Shown one piece after another: positions 8,735 to 17,128 of a DNA stretch of 64,000 bases. Where the stretch lies: the NCBI GenBank assembly GCA_963830485.1, contig CAWHNE010000016.1, forward strand, positions 156,086-220,085. The letters are read 5' to 3'. The notes beneath the pieces are model-generated. The model was given only the letters and a program-made list of their open reading frames with translations. It made no database searches and was not told the DNA's origin. Every line of letters starts with the position of its first letter. The first letter of the stretch is position 1. Position numbers and translations under genes: made by a program. This DNA is from CAIWHR01 sp963830485. Lineage in GTDB: Bacteria > Pseudomonadota > Gammaproteobacteria > Burkholderiales > Casimicrobiaceae.

Positions 8735-9918
8735 TCAGCCGGCGACCTGCGTGGTGCCCGACGTCGGCGCGACAGCGGGCAGCGGTGCCGTCGACGGCGC
8801 CCGCACCACGGCAGGCAAGCCGTCCTTCAGGTTGTCGAAGCGCCCGGCGACGACCGGGACCGCCGGCAGCGTCGTGCGGATCTCGACGCGTCCGGCGGCG
8901 TTGTCGCGCGAGCCGATGGCGACATTGCGGTGGACGAGCTTGCCGTCCTCGAGCGTCCACACGAACGTCTGGCCGTTCTCGGTGCGTACGGCGGTCGCCG
9001 GCAGCGTCGGCACCTGCGCGCTCGCGGCGATGACGATGCGGCCGGTGGCGAACATCCCTCCGCGCAGAGACGCCGTCGGGATTCGGAATACCGACGTAGA
9101 CGACGATCGCCCGCGTGCCCGGCTCGGTCGCCGGGTTGATCCGGTCGACGCGCCCCGTGAAGCGGCGCTCGCCGAAGCCGTCGATCGTGAGCTCGACCTG
9201 CTTGCCGATCGGCGAGCTCGGGCACGTCGACCGCCGGCACCATCGCTTGCAGCTCCATATCCTTGAGGTCGACGACGGTCACGAGCGGCGAGTCGAAGGC
9301 GACCTTCTCGCCCGGCTGGACATGCCGCTTGCCGACGAGCCCGGTGAGCGGCGAGACGGCGACGGCGTCGCGCAGCGCGTTCTTCGCGATCTGCACCTGC
9401 GCCTCCGCCGATTTCGCGGAGCCCTGCGCGACGTTGTAGCTCGACTCGGAGTTGTCGAACGCGTTCTGCGAGATGAAGTTCTGCTTGAGCAGCATCTGGT
9501 TCGACGTGCGTGTCTTCTCGGCCATCGCGAGCTGCGCCTTCGCCGATTCCAGCGCGCCGACGCGCTCGATGAGCTTCGCCTCGAGGTCCGCCGTGTCGAT
9601 CCGCGCCAGGACCTGCCCGGCCTGCACGGTTTCGCCCTCGCGCACGGTGATCTGCTTCACGTCGCCCGAGACCTTCGCCTTGACGGTCGCCTGCCGGACC
9701 GGTTGCAGCGCGCCGGAGACAGGCAGCCAGCGCGCGAGCGCGCGCGCCTCGACGCTGGTCAGGTCGGCCGGCGCGAACTCCAGCGTGACCGGCGCGGCCT
9801 TGCCCTTGCCGTCATCCTTCTTCGCTAGGCGCATCGCCACGCTGCCGCCGATCGCTCCTGCGACCACCAGCAATACAACCCCGCCGATGAGCCAGCGGCG
9901 TCTCGACCCCTTAGCCAT
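8735..9918 (-). pseudogene. RND efflux periplasmic adaptor (membrane fusion protein), two frameshifts
   Basis: This gene encodes an HlyD/AcrA-type adaptor linking the permease to TolC. The N-terminus has an uncleaved anchor (RRWLIGGVVLLVVAGAIGG), then the biotinyl-lipoyl half-motif VKQITVREGETVQAGQVLARID, a coiled-coil hairpin (LIERVGALESAKAQLAMAEK), and the second half-motif with VSPLTGLVGKRHVQPGEKV. The frame is lost near 9206-9215 after VPAVDVPEL and again near 9078-9095 before LRGGMFATG. The C-terminal part then reads from 9055 to 8735. Joining the three pieces gives a full-length adaptor of about 395 residues. The ATG at 9918 has a GGGGGG tract just upstream. It heads an adaptor-permease operon and is divergent from livK. 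Confidence 0.85.
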
Positions 9919-10261
9919 GCGTTACCCCCCAGGGTGACCGCCGGTGCGGCGGGTCCCGACTTTTGACGGGCCGGCCCGGGGTGTCCAGGGCGGCCGGATT
10001 AGTCCTATCCGTCCCGCTTGGATGCGCGGAAACGAGATTCCGGATTCGCGAAGGTCGCTAGTCTAGTGGGGAACAGCGACCCCGGCAAAGCGCGCTGCGA
10101 CGGAATGCGTTCCGGCGCGACAGGCTGCGACGCGCCGGCGCCGGTCAAGGTTCGCGGGCGGACCCGGGATTCGGATGCCCATGCAGATTGACAGGGGATG
10201 GCGCAGAGCAAATAATTGTCTGTTGGCCAATCGGCAACCCCCTTTCCAGCGGAGGAACTAG
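9919..10261. other. Divergent intergenic region, RND adaptor / livK
   Basis: These 343 bp hold the livK promoter at the right end (10188-10216) and the leader with its ribosome site. I see no convincing promoter for the minus-strand adaptor gene. No small gene or clear repeat is evident. Confidence 0.5.
10188..10216 (+). promoter_or_regulatory. Sigma-70 promoter of livK
   Basis: TTGACA (10188-10193), a 17-bp spacer and AATAAT (10211-10216) form a near-consensus promoter. The livK ATG lies 46 bp past the -10 hexamer, preceded by GGAGGA at 10251-10256. This is the strongest promoter-like sequence I found in the window. Confidence 0.8.
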
Positions 10262-11554
10262 ATGAATTTGACGCACAAGGTCGGCCTCACGGTCGTCACC
10301 GCAGCGGTATTCGCCCTTTACGGCTGCGGCAAGGAAGAACCCAAGAAGGCCGAAGCCCCGAAGGCGGCGGCCCCGCCGGCCGAAGACGTCGTCGTCGTCA
10401 AGATCGGCCACGCGGGCCCGCTCACCGGCGGCATCGCCCACCTCGGCAAGGACGACGAGAACGGGGCCCGCCTCGCCGTGGAAGAGCACACGGCCCGCAA
10501 CCTCAAGATCGGTGGCAAGAAGGTCAAGTTCGAGCTGATGAGCGAGGACGACCAGGCCGACCCGAAGATGGGTCCGACGATCGCGCAGAAGTTCGTCGAC
10601 GCCAAGGTCGCCGGCGTGGCCGGCCACCTCAATTCGGGGGTGTCGATCCCCGCGTCGGCCGTCTACAACGCGGCTGGCGTCCCCATGATCTCGGGCTCGG
10701 CGACCAATCCGAAGCTGACCGAGCAGGGCTTCAAGACGATCTTCCGCGTGGTCGGCCGCGACGACCAGCAGGGCCCGGCGGTCGCGCAGTACCTGAACTC
10801 GCTCAAGATCAAGAAGGTCGCGATCGCCGACGACGCGACCGCGTACGGCGAGGGGCTCGCGAACGAGGTCGAGAAGACGCTCAAGGCGGCCGGCGTCCAG
10901 GTCGTGGCGCGCGAGAAGGCCACCGACAAGACGACCGACTTCAAGGCGATCCTGACCAAGATGAAGGGCAAGAGTCCCGACGCGATCTTCTACGGCGGCA
11001 TGGACGCGACCGGCGGTCCGATGATCAAGCAGGCGCGCGAGCTCGGCATCAAGAGCGTGTTCAGCTTCGGCGACGGCGCGTGCACCGACGAAATGGCGAA
11101 GCTCGCGGGCACGGCGGCGGAGGGGTTGATCTGCTCGCAGGCCGGCCTGCCCGCGTCGGCAGCGTCGCAATCCTTCAACACCGCATTCAAGGCGAAATAC
11201 GGCGACGTGAAGCAGTACGCGCCGTTCTTCTACGATGCCGTCGGCCTGATGATCGCCGCGATGCAGAAGGCCGATTCGACGGATCCGGCCAAGTACCTGC
11301 CCGAGCTGCAGAAGATCAGCTACAACGGGGCGACCGGCAAGATCGAGTTCGACGAGAAGGGTGACCGCAAGAACGCCGAAATCACGATCTTTACGTTGAA
11401 GAACGGCAAGGTTGAACCGATCGCGGTGGTGCAGGGCGGCAAGAGCTACGACTTCCAGGAGTTCCTGAAGGCCATGGCCGAGAAGGCGGCGGCGGCGAAT
11501 CCCGCTCCGGCAGCGGCGCCGGCGATGGCCCCCGCGGAGGCCCCGAAGAAGTAA
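10262..11554 (+). CDS. livK: Branched-chain amino-acid ABC transporter substrate-binding protein
   Basis: This type I periplasmic binding protein captures leucine-type amino acids for the LivHMGF importer. It has 430 residues, longer than the usual 370 or so because of a K/P/A-rich N-terminal linker and an A/P-rich C-terminal tail. The N-terminus ends in ALYGC-GKEE, a lipobox (LYGC) with Cys at about residue 22. This predicts a lipoprotein rather than the free periplasmic protein of enteric bacteria. The mature domain starts with VKIGHAGPLTGG, the classic first strand of the family. It has its own strong promoter and is followed by a hairpin terminator before livH, which would allow surplus binding protein. 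Confidence 0.93.
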   Translation: MNLTHKVGLTVVTAAVFALYGCGKEEPKKAEAPKAAAPPAEDVVVVKIGHAGPLTGGIAHLGKDDENGARLAVEEHTARNLKIGGKKVKFELMSEDDQADPKMGPTIAQKFVDAKVAGVAGHLNSGVSIPASAVYNAAGVPMISGSATNPKLTEQGFKTIFRVVGRDDQQGPAVAQYLNSLKIKKVAIADDATAYGEGLANEVEKTLKAAGVQVVAREKATDKTTDFKAILTKMKGKSPDAIFYGGMDATGGPMIKQARELGIKSVFSFGDGACTDEMAKLAGTAAEGLICSQAGLPASAASQSFNTAFKAKYGDVKQYAPFFYDAVGLMIAAMQKADSTDPAKYLPELQKISYNGATGKIEFDEKGDRKNAEITIFTLKNGKVEPIAVVQGGKSYDFQEFLKAMAEKAAAANPAPAAAPAMAPAEAPKK

Positions 11555-11573
11555 GCCCGCTCGCTCTGGCAAG

Positions 11574-11604
11574 ACGGCGCCTCCCGAGGGCGCCGTTTTC
11601 TTTT
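11574..11604 (+). terminator. Rho-independent terminator after livK
   Basis: The stem ACGGCGCC (11574-11581), loop TCCCGAG and complementary stem GGCGCCGT (11589-11596) are followed by TTTCTTTTC. It lies 20 bp after the livK stop. It probably attenuates rather than abolishes read-through into livHMGF, for which I see no equally strong promoter. Confidence 0.85.
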
Positions 11605-11763
11605 CGGGGTGCGGATCGCGGCGCTCGGCACCGAGACCCGCGACCAGGGGATTGCGGCCACCGTCGCGACCCTCCACAATCGCCGGAGTCCGCGCGCGAC
11701 GCGGCAACAACAGGCGAGTCGGCTCCGCGGGCGCGCGATGCGCGCCGGGAGGGGGACCCCCGG

Positions 11764-12765
11764 GTGGACATCTTCCTGCAGCAGGTGATCAACGGCATGA
11801 CGCTCGGGAGCGTCTACGCGATCGTCGCGCTCGGCTACACGATGGTCTACGGGATCATCCAGCTCATCAATTTCGCCCACGGCGAGGTCGTGATGATCGG
11901 CGCGATGGTCGCCTACACGGTCATCGTCGCGCTCACCGCCAACACCGCGCTGCCGCCGCTGGCGATCGTCTTCGCAGGCACCGCAGTTGCCATTCCCGTC
12001 TGCATGGCCGTCGGCTACACGCTCGAGCGTACCGCCTATCGGCCGCTGCGCCGCGCGCCGCGTCTCGCCCCGCTCATTACCGCGATCGGCCTGTCGATCA
12101 TCCTGCAGCACCTCGCGATGATCATCTGGAGCCGCAACCCGCTGTCCTACCCGCAGATCATCAAGACCGTCACGTACCACATTACCGATCATCCCGACGG
12201 CGCGACGATCACCAACGTGCAGATCGCGATCATCGCGGGCTCGGTCGGGCTGATGGCACTCCTGCTGCTGCTCGTCTACCGGACGAAGCTCGGCGTCGCG
12301 ATGCGCGCAACTGCGCAGAACCCCGAAGTCGCGGGCCTCATGGGGATCGACATCAACCGGGTGATCGCGCTCACGTTCGTGATCGGAGCGGCGCTGGGCG
12401 CCGTCGCGGGCGTGATGGTCGGGAGCTACTACGGCATCGCCCACTATCAGATGGGCGCGCTGCTCGGACTCAAGGCGTTTTCGGCCGCCGTGCTGGGTGG
12501 GATCGGGAACCTGGGGGGCGCGATGCTGGGCGGCCTCCTGCTCGGCGTGATCGAGGCGCTCGGCGCGGGCTACGTCGGCGACCTCACGAACCTCTGCCAC
12601 CTGGCGGAATGGTCCGAGGGACTCGCCGAACGCTGCGCCGACAACCCCAATCTCACGCTTTTCGGGTCGAACTACCAGGACGTGTTCGCCTTCCTGGTGC
12701 TGATCGCCGTGCTCGTGTTCCGACCGTCGGGCCTGCTGGGCGAGCGCGTGGCGGACCGCGCCTGA
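11764..12765 (+). CDS. livH: Branched-chain amino-acid ABC transporter permease LivH
   Basis: This 333-residue inner-membrane permease has about eight hydrophobic segments. It begins QQVINGMTLGSVYAIVALGY, and the INFAHGEVVMIGA signature (about residues 36-48) is diagnostic of LivH. GVAMRATAQNPEVAGLMGI is the cytoplasmic coupling loop that meets the ATPases. The start is a GTG at 11764 with a GGGAGGGGG tract at 11747-11755. An extra polar stretch near residues 270-300 (NLCHLAEWSEGLAERCADN) is longer than in E. coli LivH, though such inserts occur in relatives. It forms the channel with LivM, whose gene starts 8 bp downstream. Confidence 0.94.
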   Translation: MDIFLQQVINGMTLGSVYAIVALGYTMVYGIIQLINFAHGEVVMIGAMVAYTVIVALTANTALPPLAIVFAGTAVAIPVCMAVGYTLERTAYRPLRRAPRLAPLITAIGLSIILQHLAMIIWSRNPLSYPQIIKTVTYHITDHPDGATITNVQIAIIAGSVGLMALLLLLVYRTKLGVAMRATAQNPEVAGLMGIDINRVIALTFVIGAALGAVAGVMVGSYYGIAHYQMGALLGLKAFSAAVLGGIGNLGGAMLGGLLLGVIEALGAGYVGDLTNLCHLAEWSEGLAERCADNPNLTLFGSNYQDVFAFLVLIAVLVFRPSGLLGERVADRA

Positions 12766-12773
12766 CCGCTTCC

Positions 12774-13865
12774 ATGCAGACGTTCTTCGACACGAAACGG
12801 CATCCGAAACTCGCGTGGCTGGGGCTCGCCGCCATCGCCGTCACGCTCGCCGTGCTGCCGTTCGTCCTGGCGACGCAGGGCCAATTCTGGGTCCGCATCA
12901 CCAACATCGCGATCCTCTACTGCTTCCTCGCACTCGGCCTCAACATCGTCGTCGGGTTCGCCGGACTCCTCGACCTGGGCTATATCGCGTTCTATGCGGT
13001 CGGCGCATATGTCTACGCGCTGCTCGCCTCGCCCCACTTCAACCTGCACCTTCCGTTCTGGATGATCTTGCCGCTGGGCGCGGGACTCGCGTGCCTGTTC
13101 GGCGTGCTGCTCGGCGCGCCGACGCTGAAGCTTCGCGGCGACTACCTCGCGATCGTCACGCTGGGCTTCGGCGAGATCATTCGCGTGTTCCTCAACAACC
13201 TGTCGCAGCCGGTGAATATCACGAACGGCGCGCAGGGTGTCGCGCAGATCGATCCGTTCAGCCTGGGCGGGGTCAGCTTCGCCCAGACGCAGAGCGTCCT
13301 CGGTCTCGGCTTCACGGTCTCGGTCAAGTACTACTACCTGCTGCTCGCGGTGCTGCTCGTCGTGATCGTGATCAACATGCGGCTGCAGAACTCGCGGATC
13401 GGCCGTGCGTGGGAAGCAATCCGGGAGGACGAGATCGCCGCGCGGGCGATGGGCATCAACACGCGCAACATGAAGCTCCTCGCGTTCGCGATGGGCGCGT
13501 CGTTCGGCGGCATCGCCGGCGGCATGTTCAGCGCCATCCAGGGATTCATCAGCCCGGAGAGCTTCGTGCTGGTCGAGTCGATCATGGTGCTCTCGATGGT
13601 CGTGCTGGGCGGCATGGGCAACATCTTCGGCGTGATCCTGGGCGCGGTGCTGCTCTCATTCGTTCCCGAGCTTCTTCGCGTGACGGTCGCGCCGGTGCAG
13701 GAGGCGCTGTTCGGCCGGATGCTGATCGACCCCGAAGTGATCCGGATGCTGCTGTTCGGCTTCGCTCTGGTGCTCATGATGCTGTTCCGTCCCGCCGGAA
13801 TCCTCCCGTCGGCGTTGCGCAAGCGCGAGCTCGAGACGCCCGAGACGCCGAAGGGCGCGGCATGA
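12774..13865 (+). CDS. livM: Branched-chain amino-acid ABC transporter permease LivM
   Basis: This is the second channel subunit, 363 residues with multiple membrane spans. The family signatures NIVVGFAGLLDLGYIAFYAV (about residues 59-78) and LKLRGDYLAIVTLGFGEI are clear, and GRAWEAIREDEIAARAMGI is the coupling loop. The chosen ATG lies 8 bp after livH. The upstream open frame in the same phase is only an accident of high G+C content. The C-terminal RELETPETPKGAA tail is cytoplasmic, and its stop overlaps the livG start as ATGA, indicating translational coupling. Confidence 0.94.
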   Translation: MQTFFDTKRHPKLAWLGLAAIAVTLAVLPFVLATQGQFWVRITNIAILYCFLALGLNIVVGFAGLLDLGYIAFYAVGAYVYALLASPHFNLHLPFWMILPLGAGLACLFGVLLGAPTLKLRGDYLAIVTLGFGEIIRVFLNNLSQPVNITNGAQGVAQIDPFSLGGVSFAQTQSVLGLGFTVSVKYYYLLLAVLLVVIVINMRLQNSRIGRAWEAIREDEIAARAMGINTRNMKLLAFAMGASFGGIAGGMFSAIQGFISPESFVLVESIMVLSMVVLGGMGNIFGVILGAVLLSFVPELLRVTVAPVQEALFGRMLIDPEVIRMLLFGFALVLMMLFRPAGILPSALRKRELETPETPKGAA

Positions 13866-14674
13866 GCGCCACCCGGACCGACGGCCACCTGACGCTGCTC
13901 GCCGCGAAGGGCGTTTCCAAACGCTTCGGCGGCGTCCACGCGCTATCCGGCGTGACATTCTCGATCGGGCACGGCGAGATCTATGGTCTCATCGGGCCCA
14001 ACGGGGCCGGCAAGACGAGCTTGTTCAACGTACTGACCGGCATCTACGCACAGGACGAAGGCGAATTCACCTTCGACGGCCAGCCGCTCACGGGGCTCAA
14101 GCCGAACGACGTCGCCGCGCGCGGCATCGCCCGGACGTTCCAGAACATCCGCCTCTTCGCCAACCTCTCCGCGCTCGAGAACGTGATGATCGGCCGCCAC
14201 GTGCGCACGCACGCGAATGTGTTCGGCGCGATGTTCCGCGACGCGAGCACTCGGGCCGAGGAGAAGTCGATCGAGAAGCGCGCCTACGAGCTGCTCGAGT
14301 ACGTCGGCGTCTCGAAACGCGCGAATTCGCTCGCCCGCCACCTCGCCTACGGCGACCAGCGGCGGCTCGAGATCGCGCGCGCGCTCGCGACGGAGCCGAA
14401 GCTCCTGGCATTGGACGAGCCGGCGGCCGGGATGAACGCCACGGAGACCGCGTCGCTCAAGGGGCTGCTGGAAAGCATCCGGCGCGACGGCACGACGATC
14501 CTCCTGATCGAGCACGACATGAAGCTCGTGATGAGCGTCTGCGACCGCGTGCTCGTGCTGGACTACGGCAAGAAGATCGCCGAGGGCACCGCGACGGAGG
14601 TGCAGACCGATCCGCAGGTGATCGCGGCGTACCTGGGTGGCGAGGTGACGTTGAACCTCCGGGGAGCGGCCTAG
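13862..14674 (+). CDS. livG: Branched-chain amino-acid ABC transporter ATPase LivG
   Basis: One of two ATPases energising the Liv importer, 270 residues. The Walker A motif GPNGAGKT lies near residue 45. The LivG-type signature is HLAYGDQRRLEIARAL, with YGDQR in place of LSGGQ as is usual in this subfamily. The Walker B segment LLALDEPAAGMN and the H-loop LLIEHDM follow. An insertion around residues 115-140 (THANVFGAMFRDASTRAEEK) is characteristic of LivG relative to LivF. The gene overlaps livM by 4 bp and is followed 3 bp later by livF. Confidence 0.95.
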   Translation: MSATRTDGHLTLLAAKGVSKRFGGVHALSGVTFSIGHGEIYGLIGPNGAGKTSLFNVLTGIYAQDEGEFTFDGQPLTGLKPNDVAARGIARTFQNIRLFANLSALENVMIGRHVRTHANVFGAMFRDASTRAEEKSIEKRAYELLEYVGVSKRANSLARHLAYGDQRRLEIARALATEPKLLALDEPAAGMNATETASLKGLLESIRRDGTTILLIEHDMKLVMSVCDRVLVLDYGKKIAEGTATEVQTDPQVIAAYLGGEVTLNLRGAA

Positions 14675-14677
14675 CTC

Positions 14678-15415
14678 ATGAGCGATGCGGCCGCCCCCGC
14701 GCTACTCGAGCTCCGCAAGCTCGAGGTCGCCTACGGCGGCATCCACGCGGTCAAGGGCATCGACCTCCACGTCGGCGAGGGCGAGCTCGTCTGCCTCATC
14801 GGCGCGAACGGCGCGGGCAAGACGACGACGCTGAAAGGCATCTGCGGATTGCAGCCGGTGAAATCCGGGACGATCCGCTACGCGGGCGAGAGCATCGCGG
14901 GGCGGCCGGCCTTCGAGCTCGTGCGCAAAGGGCTCGCGATGGTGCCGGAGGGTCGCGGCGTGTTCGGCGCGCTGACGATCGAGGAGAACCTCTCGATGGG
15001 CGCCTACGTGCGTACCGACGCCGCCGGCATCCGCGCCGACGTCGAGCGGGTGTTCGGCCTGTTCCCGCGCCTCAAGGAACGCCGGCGGCAGACGGCCGGA
15101 ACGCTGTCGGGTGGCGAGCAGCAGATGCTCGCGATGGGCCGTGCGCTCATGTCGAAGCCCCGACTCCTGCTGCTGGACGAACCATCGATGGGCCTCGCCC
15201 CGCTGATGGTGCAGAAGGTATTCGAGACGGTGCTCGCCGTCTCGAAGGAGGGCGTCACCATCCTCCTGATCGAGCAGAACGCGAAGCTCGCCCTCGAGGT
15301 GAGCCATCGCGGCTACGTGATGGAATCGGGCGACATCACGCTGTCCGGTGACGCGCGGACGCTGCTCGACAATCCCGCCGTGCGGGCCGCGTACCTCGGC
15401 GAATCCGCCGCATAA
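14678..15415 (+). CDS. livF: Branched-chain amino-acid ABC transporter ATPase LivF
   Basis: This is the partner ATPase, 245 residues. The Walker A motif GANGAGKTT lies near residue 39, the signature is LSGGEQQMLAMGRAL, and Walker B LLLLDEPSMGLAP carries the GLAP sequence typical of LivF. The H-loop reads LLIEQNA, with glutamine and asparagine rather than H-D, again normal for LivF. It closes the livKHMGF set. The next gene, a membrane protein, starts 7 bp downstream and may be read from the same transcript. Confidence 0.95.
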   Translation: MSDAAAPALLELRKLEVAYGGIHAVKGIDLHVGEGELVCLIGANGAGKTTTLKGICGLQPVKSGTIRYAGESIAGRPAFELVRKGLAMVPEGRGVFGALTIEENLSMGAYVRTDAAGIRADVERVFGLFPRLKERRRQTAGTLSGGEQQMLAMGRALMSKPRLLLLDEPSMGLAPLMVQKVFETVLAVSKEGVTILLIEQNAKLALEVSHRGYVMESGDITLSGDARTLLDNPAVRAAYLGESAA

Positions 15416-15422
15416 CGCGGCG

Positions 15423-16157
15423 ATGTCCGACCCTGCATTTCCGTCCGCGCCGCCGGCGGCGCACGTGCATCCGCGCGTCGTTCCGTGGCGCCACGCGTTT
15501 GCGTGGTACGAGGAGGCGATGCGGCTCTTCAAGCTCGCGCCGCTCTCCTTCGCGGGGCTCGCGGTATTGACGATCGCAGCGGAGCTCGCGCTGAAGACGG
15601 CGCCAGGCGCCGTCGCGCTCCTGTCCGAGATCCTGACGCCGCTCGTGGCGTGCGGGCTCGTCTACGCCGCCGCGGCCACGGACCGGCGCGAGGCTCCTTC
15701 GCTCCTCCTCGCGCTCGCAGCCTTTCGCGCGGGCGCGAACGCCATCGCCGCGATCGTCCTTTCGAGTGGCATCATGCTCGCGGCGCAGGTCTTCGCGGGC
15801 TGGTGGATCGCCGATGCCAACCTGCTCATGCCGGACACGGCGGCGCGGGAGCTCTCGGCGAGCGCCGTGCTCGGGGTCTACGCCATCGGGATCCTCGCAT
15901 CGCTGCCGGTGACGTTCGTTCCGTTTCACGCGCTGCTCGAACGCGTGCCGCTGCGCGCCGCGTTCGCCGCGAGCGCGATGGCCTTCGCGCAGAACACGCT
16001 GCCGCTCGTTATCTACGGCGCCGCGTCACTCGTGCTCGTGGGTTTCGGCCTCCTCACCCTCGGCCTCGGACTCGTGGTCGCGCTGCCGCTGTCGGTCGCG
16101 GCATCGTACGCGGCCTGGAAGGACATTTTCGGCGTCCGCGACGCGCCGACGGGGTGA
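15423..16157 (+). CDS. Multi-pass membrane protein, BPSS1780-like
   Basis: This is an uncharacterised 244-residue protein with about six hydrophobic segments (for example LSFAGLAVLTIAAEL, ANAIAAIVLSSGIMLAAQ and LVLVGFGLLTLGLGLVVAL). A short soluble N-terminus leads into VVPWRHAFAWYEEAMRLFKLAP, which resembles the conserved entry of the BPSS1780 family of betaproteobacterial membrane proteins. The function of that family is unknown to me. It starts 7 bp after livF but has no evident link to amino-acid transport. The gene ends 24 bp before the dispersed stop-linked repeat copy at 16181. Confidence 0.65.
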   Translation: MSDPAFPSAPPAAHVHPRVVPWRHAFAWYEEAMRLFKLAPLSFAGLAVLTIAAELALKTAPGAVALLSEILTPLVACGLVYAAAATDRREAPSLLLALAAFRAGANAIAAIVLSSGIMLAAQVFAGWWIADANLLMPDTAARELSASAVLGVYAIGILASLPVTFVPFHALLERVPLRAAFAASAMAFAQNTLPLVIYGAASLVLVGFGLLTLGLGLVVALPLSVAASYAAWKDIFGVRDAPTG

Positions 16158-16180
16158 CCGTGGCGCGCGACGCGCACCCG

Positions 16181-16301
16181 CTCGGCCTCCGCGCCGCCTC
16201 GGGCCATCGTCATGCCGAGTTGTCGGCCTCATGCGGCGACTCGCGCTTGCTCGCTCCCCCTTGCCTTCGGCCGGGGTCCCGGCTCGCTGCTCGCGCCGCT
16301 A
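16181..16301 (-). repeat. Stop-linked 3' repeat, copy A (after acylphosphatase)
   Basis: In the sense of the acylphosphatase gene, the repeat begins with the stop codon itself (TAGCGGCGCGAGC). It continues through a stem-loop: CCCC/GGGG outer pairs (16073-side 16257-16260 with 16273-16276) and an inner 3-bp GCC/GGC helix capped by GAA. It ends in a block shared with copies at 59524-59882 and 61432-61555. It fills the gap between two converging genes. Confidence 0.75.
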
Positions 16302-16577
16302 CGCCGTCGGCGCGTGCGAGAAAGCTAGGATCGCGGGATCCGGCGTCGCAGCGAACGATTCGACCGCGTCGACCCGTGCGGCGGGCGGCCCGCGCCGGCA
16401 CCACGCGAACACCGCGTCGACCGCGGCGGCTTCGCCCTGCACGAACGCCTCGACGGTGCCGTCGCGCCGGTTGCGCACCCAGCCCGCGACGCCGTGCAGG
16501 GTCGCCGCGTCCTGCATCGCGTAGCGGAAACCGACGCCCTGCACGCGGCCGCGCACGACCAGCCGCAGCGCGATCAT
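16299..16577 (-). CDS. acyP: Acylphosphatase
   Basis: This small cytosolic enzyme hydrolyses carboxyl-phosphate bonds of acylphosphates. The 92-residue protein has the full fold. VVRGRVQGVGFRYAM carries the phosphate-binding loop with the catalytic arginine (in GFRY), and GWVRNRRDGTVEAFVQGE supplies the conserved asparagine. Its ATG overlaps the stop of the upstream Nudix gene as ATGA, so the two are coupled. Its stop codon is TAG and is shared with the first bases of a dispersed structured repeat. The last residues (SHAPTA) lie just outside that repeat. Confidence 0.93.
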   Translation of the reverse strand: MIALRLVVRGRVQGVGFRYAMQDAATLHGVAGWVRNRRDGTVEAFVQGEAAAVDAVFAWCRRGPPAARVDAVESFAATPDPAILAFSHAPTA

Positions 16578-17128
16578 CGCCCGCGCCGCCGCGCGTAGAG
16601 CAGGAGCGCCGCGACGGTCTTGGCGTCGGTGATCGCGCCACGGTCGAGCGCCGCGAGCATCTCGTCCAGCGTCATCGTCACGATCTCGAGGAACTCGCCG
16701 TCGTCGAGCTTCGCACCGACGTGCGTGAGCCCCTCGGCGACGAACAAGTCGATCTTCTCGTTCGTGTAGGAGACGAGCGTGTGGATCGTGCCCAACGGCG
16801 TCCACGTCGCGGCTTCGTAGCCGGCTTCCTCGCGCAGCTCGCGCCGCGCGGTGTCGAGCTCGGTTTCGCCCGGATCGAGCTTGCCTGCCGGGAACTCGAT
16901 GAACACGCGGTCGAGCGGGTAGCGGTACTGCCGCTCGACGACGAGCCGGCCATCCGGCAGGACCGGCACGATCAGCACAGCGCCGGGATGGACGATGTGC
17001 TCGCGCGTCGCGAGCTTGCCGTCCGGCAGGCGCACCGTGTCGCGCCGGACGTGCAAGAGCTTGCCGTCGAACACCGGCTCGGAAGAGACCTTCGTCTCGA
17101 CGAGGTGGCCGTCGTGTGGGTCTTTCAC
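16574..17128 (-). CDS. Nudix hydrolase, ADP-ribose pyrophosphatase-like
   Basis: The 184-residue protein contains a complete Nudix box, GKLDPGETELDTARRELREE followed by AGY (about residues 79-101), with the glutamates that bind the metal ions. The preceding RQYRYPLDRVFIEFPAGKL is characteristic of the ADP-sugar pyrophosphatase (NudF/TrgB-like) group rather than MutT. Cytosolic removal of ADP-ribose or related nucleoside diphosphate sugars is therefore likely, but substrate specificity is inferred. It is overlapped at both ends: its ATG overlaps the hemF stop and its stop overlaps the acylphosphatase start, forming a tight minus-strand operon. Confidence 0.88.
   Translation of the reverse strand: MKDPHDGHLVETKVSSEPVFDGKLLHVRRDTVRLPDGKLATREHIVHPGAVLIVPVLPDGRLVVERQYRYPLDRVFIEFPAGKLDPGETELDTARRELREEAGYEAATWTPLGTIHTLVSYTNEKIDLFVAEGLTHVGAKLDDGEFLEIVTMTLDEMLAALDRGAITDAKTVAALLLYARRRGR

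Noticed and set aside
11605..11763. Search for a separate livH promoter
   Set aside because: No convincing -35/-10 pair was found in this gap; livHMGF may rely on read-through.
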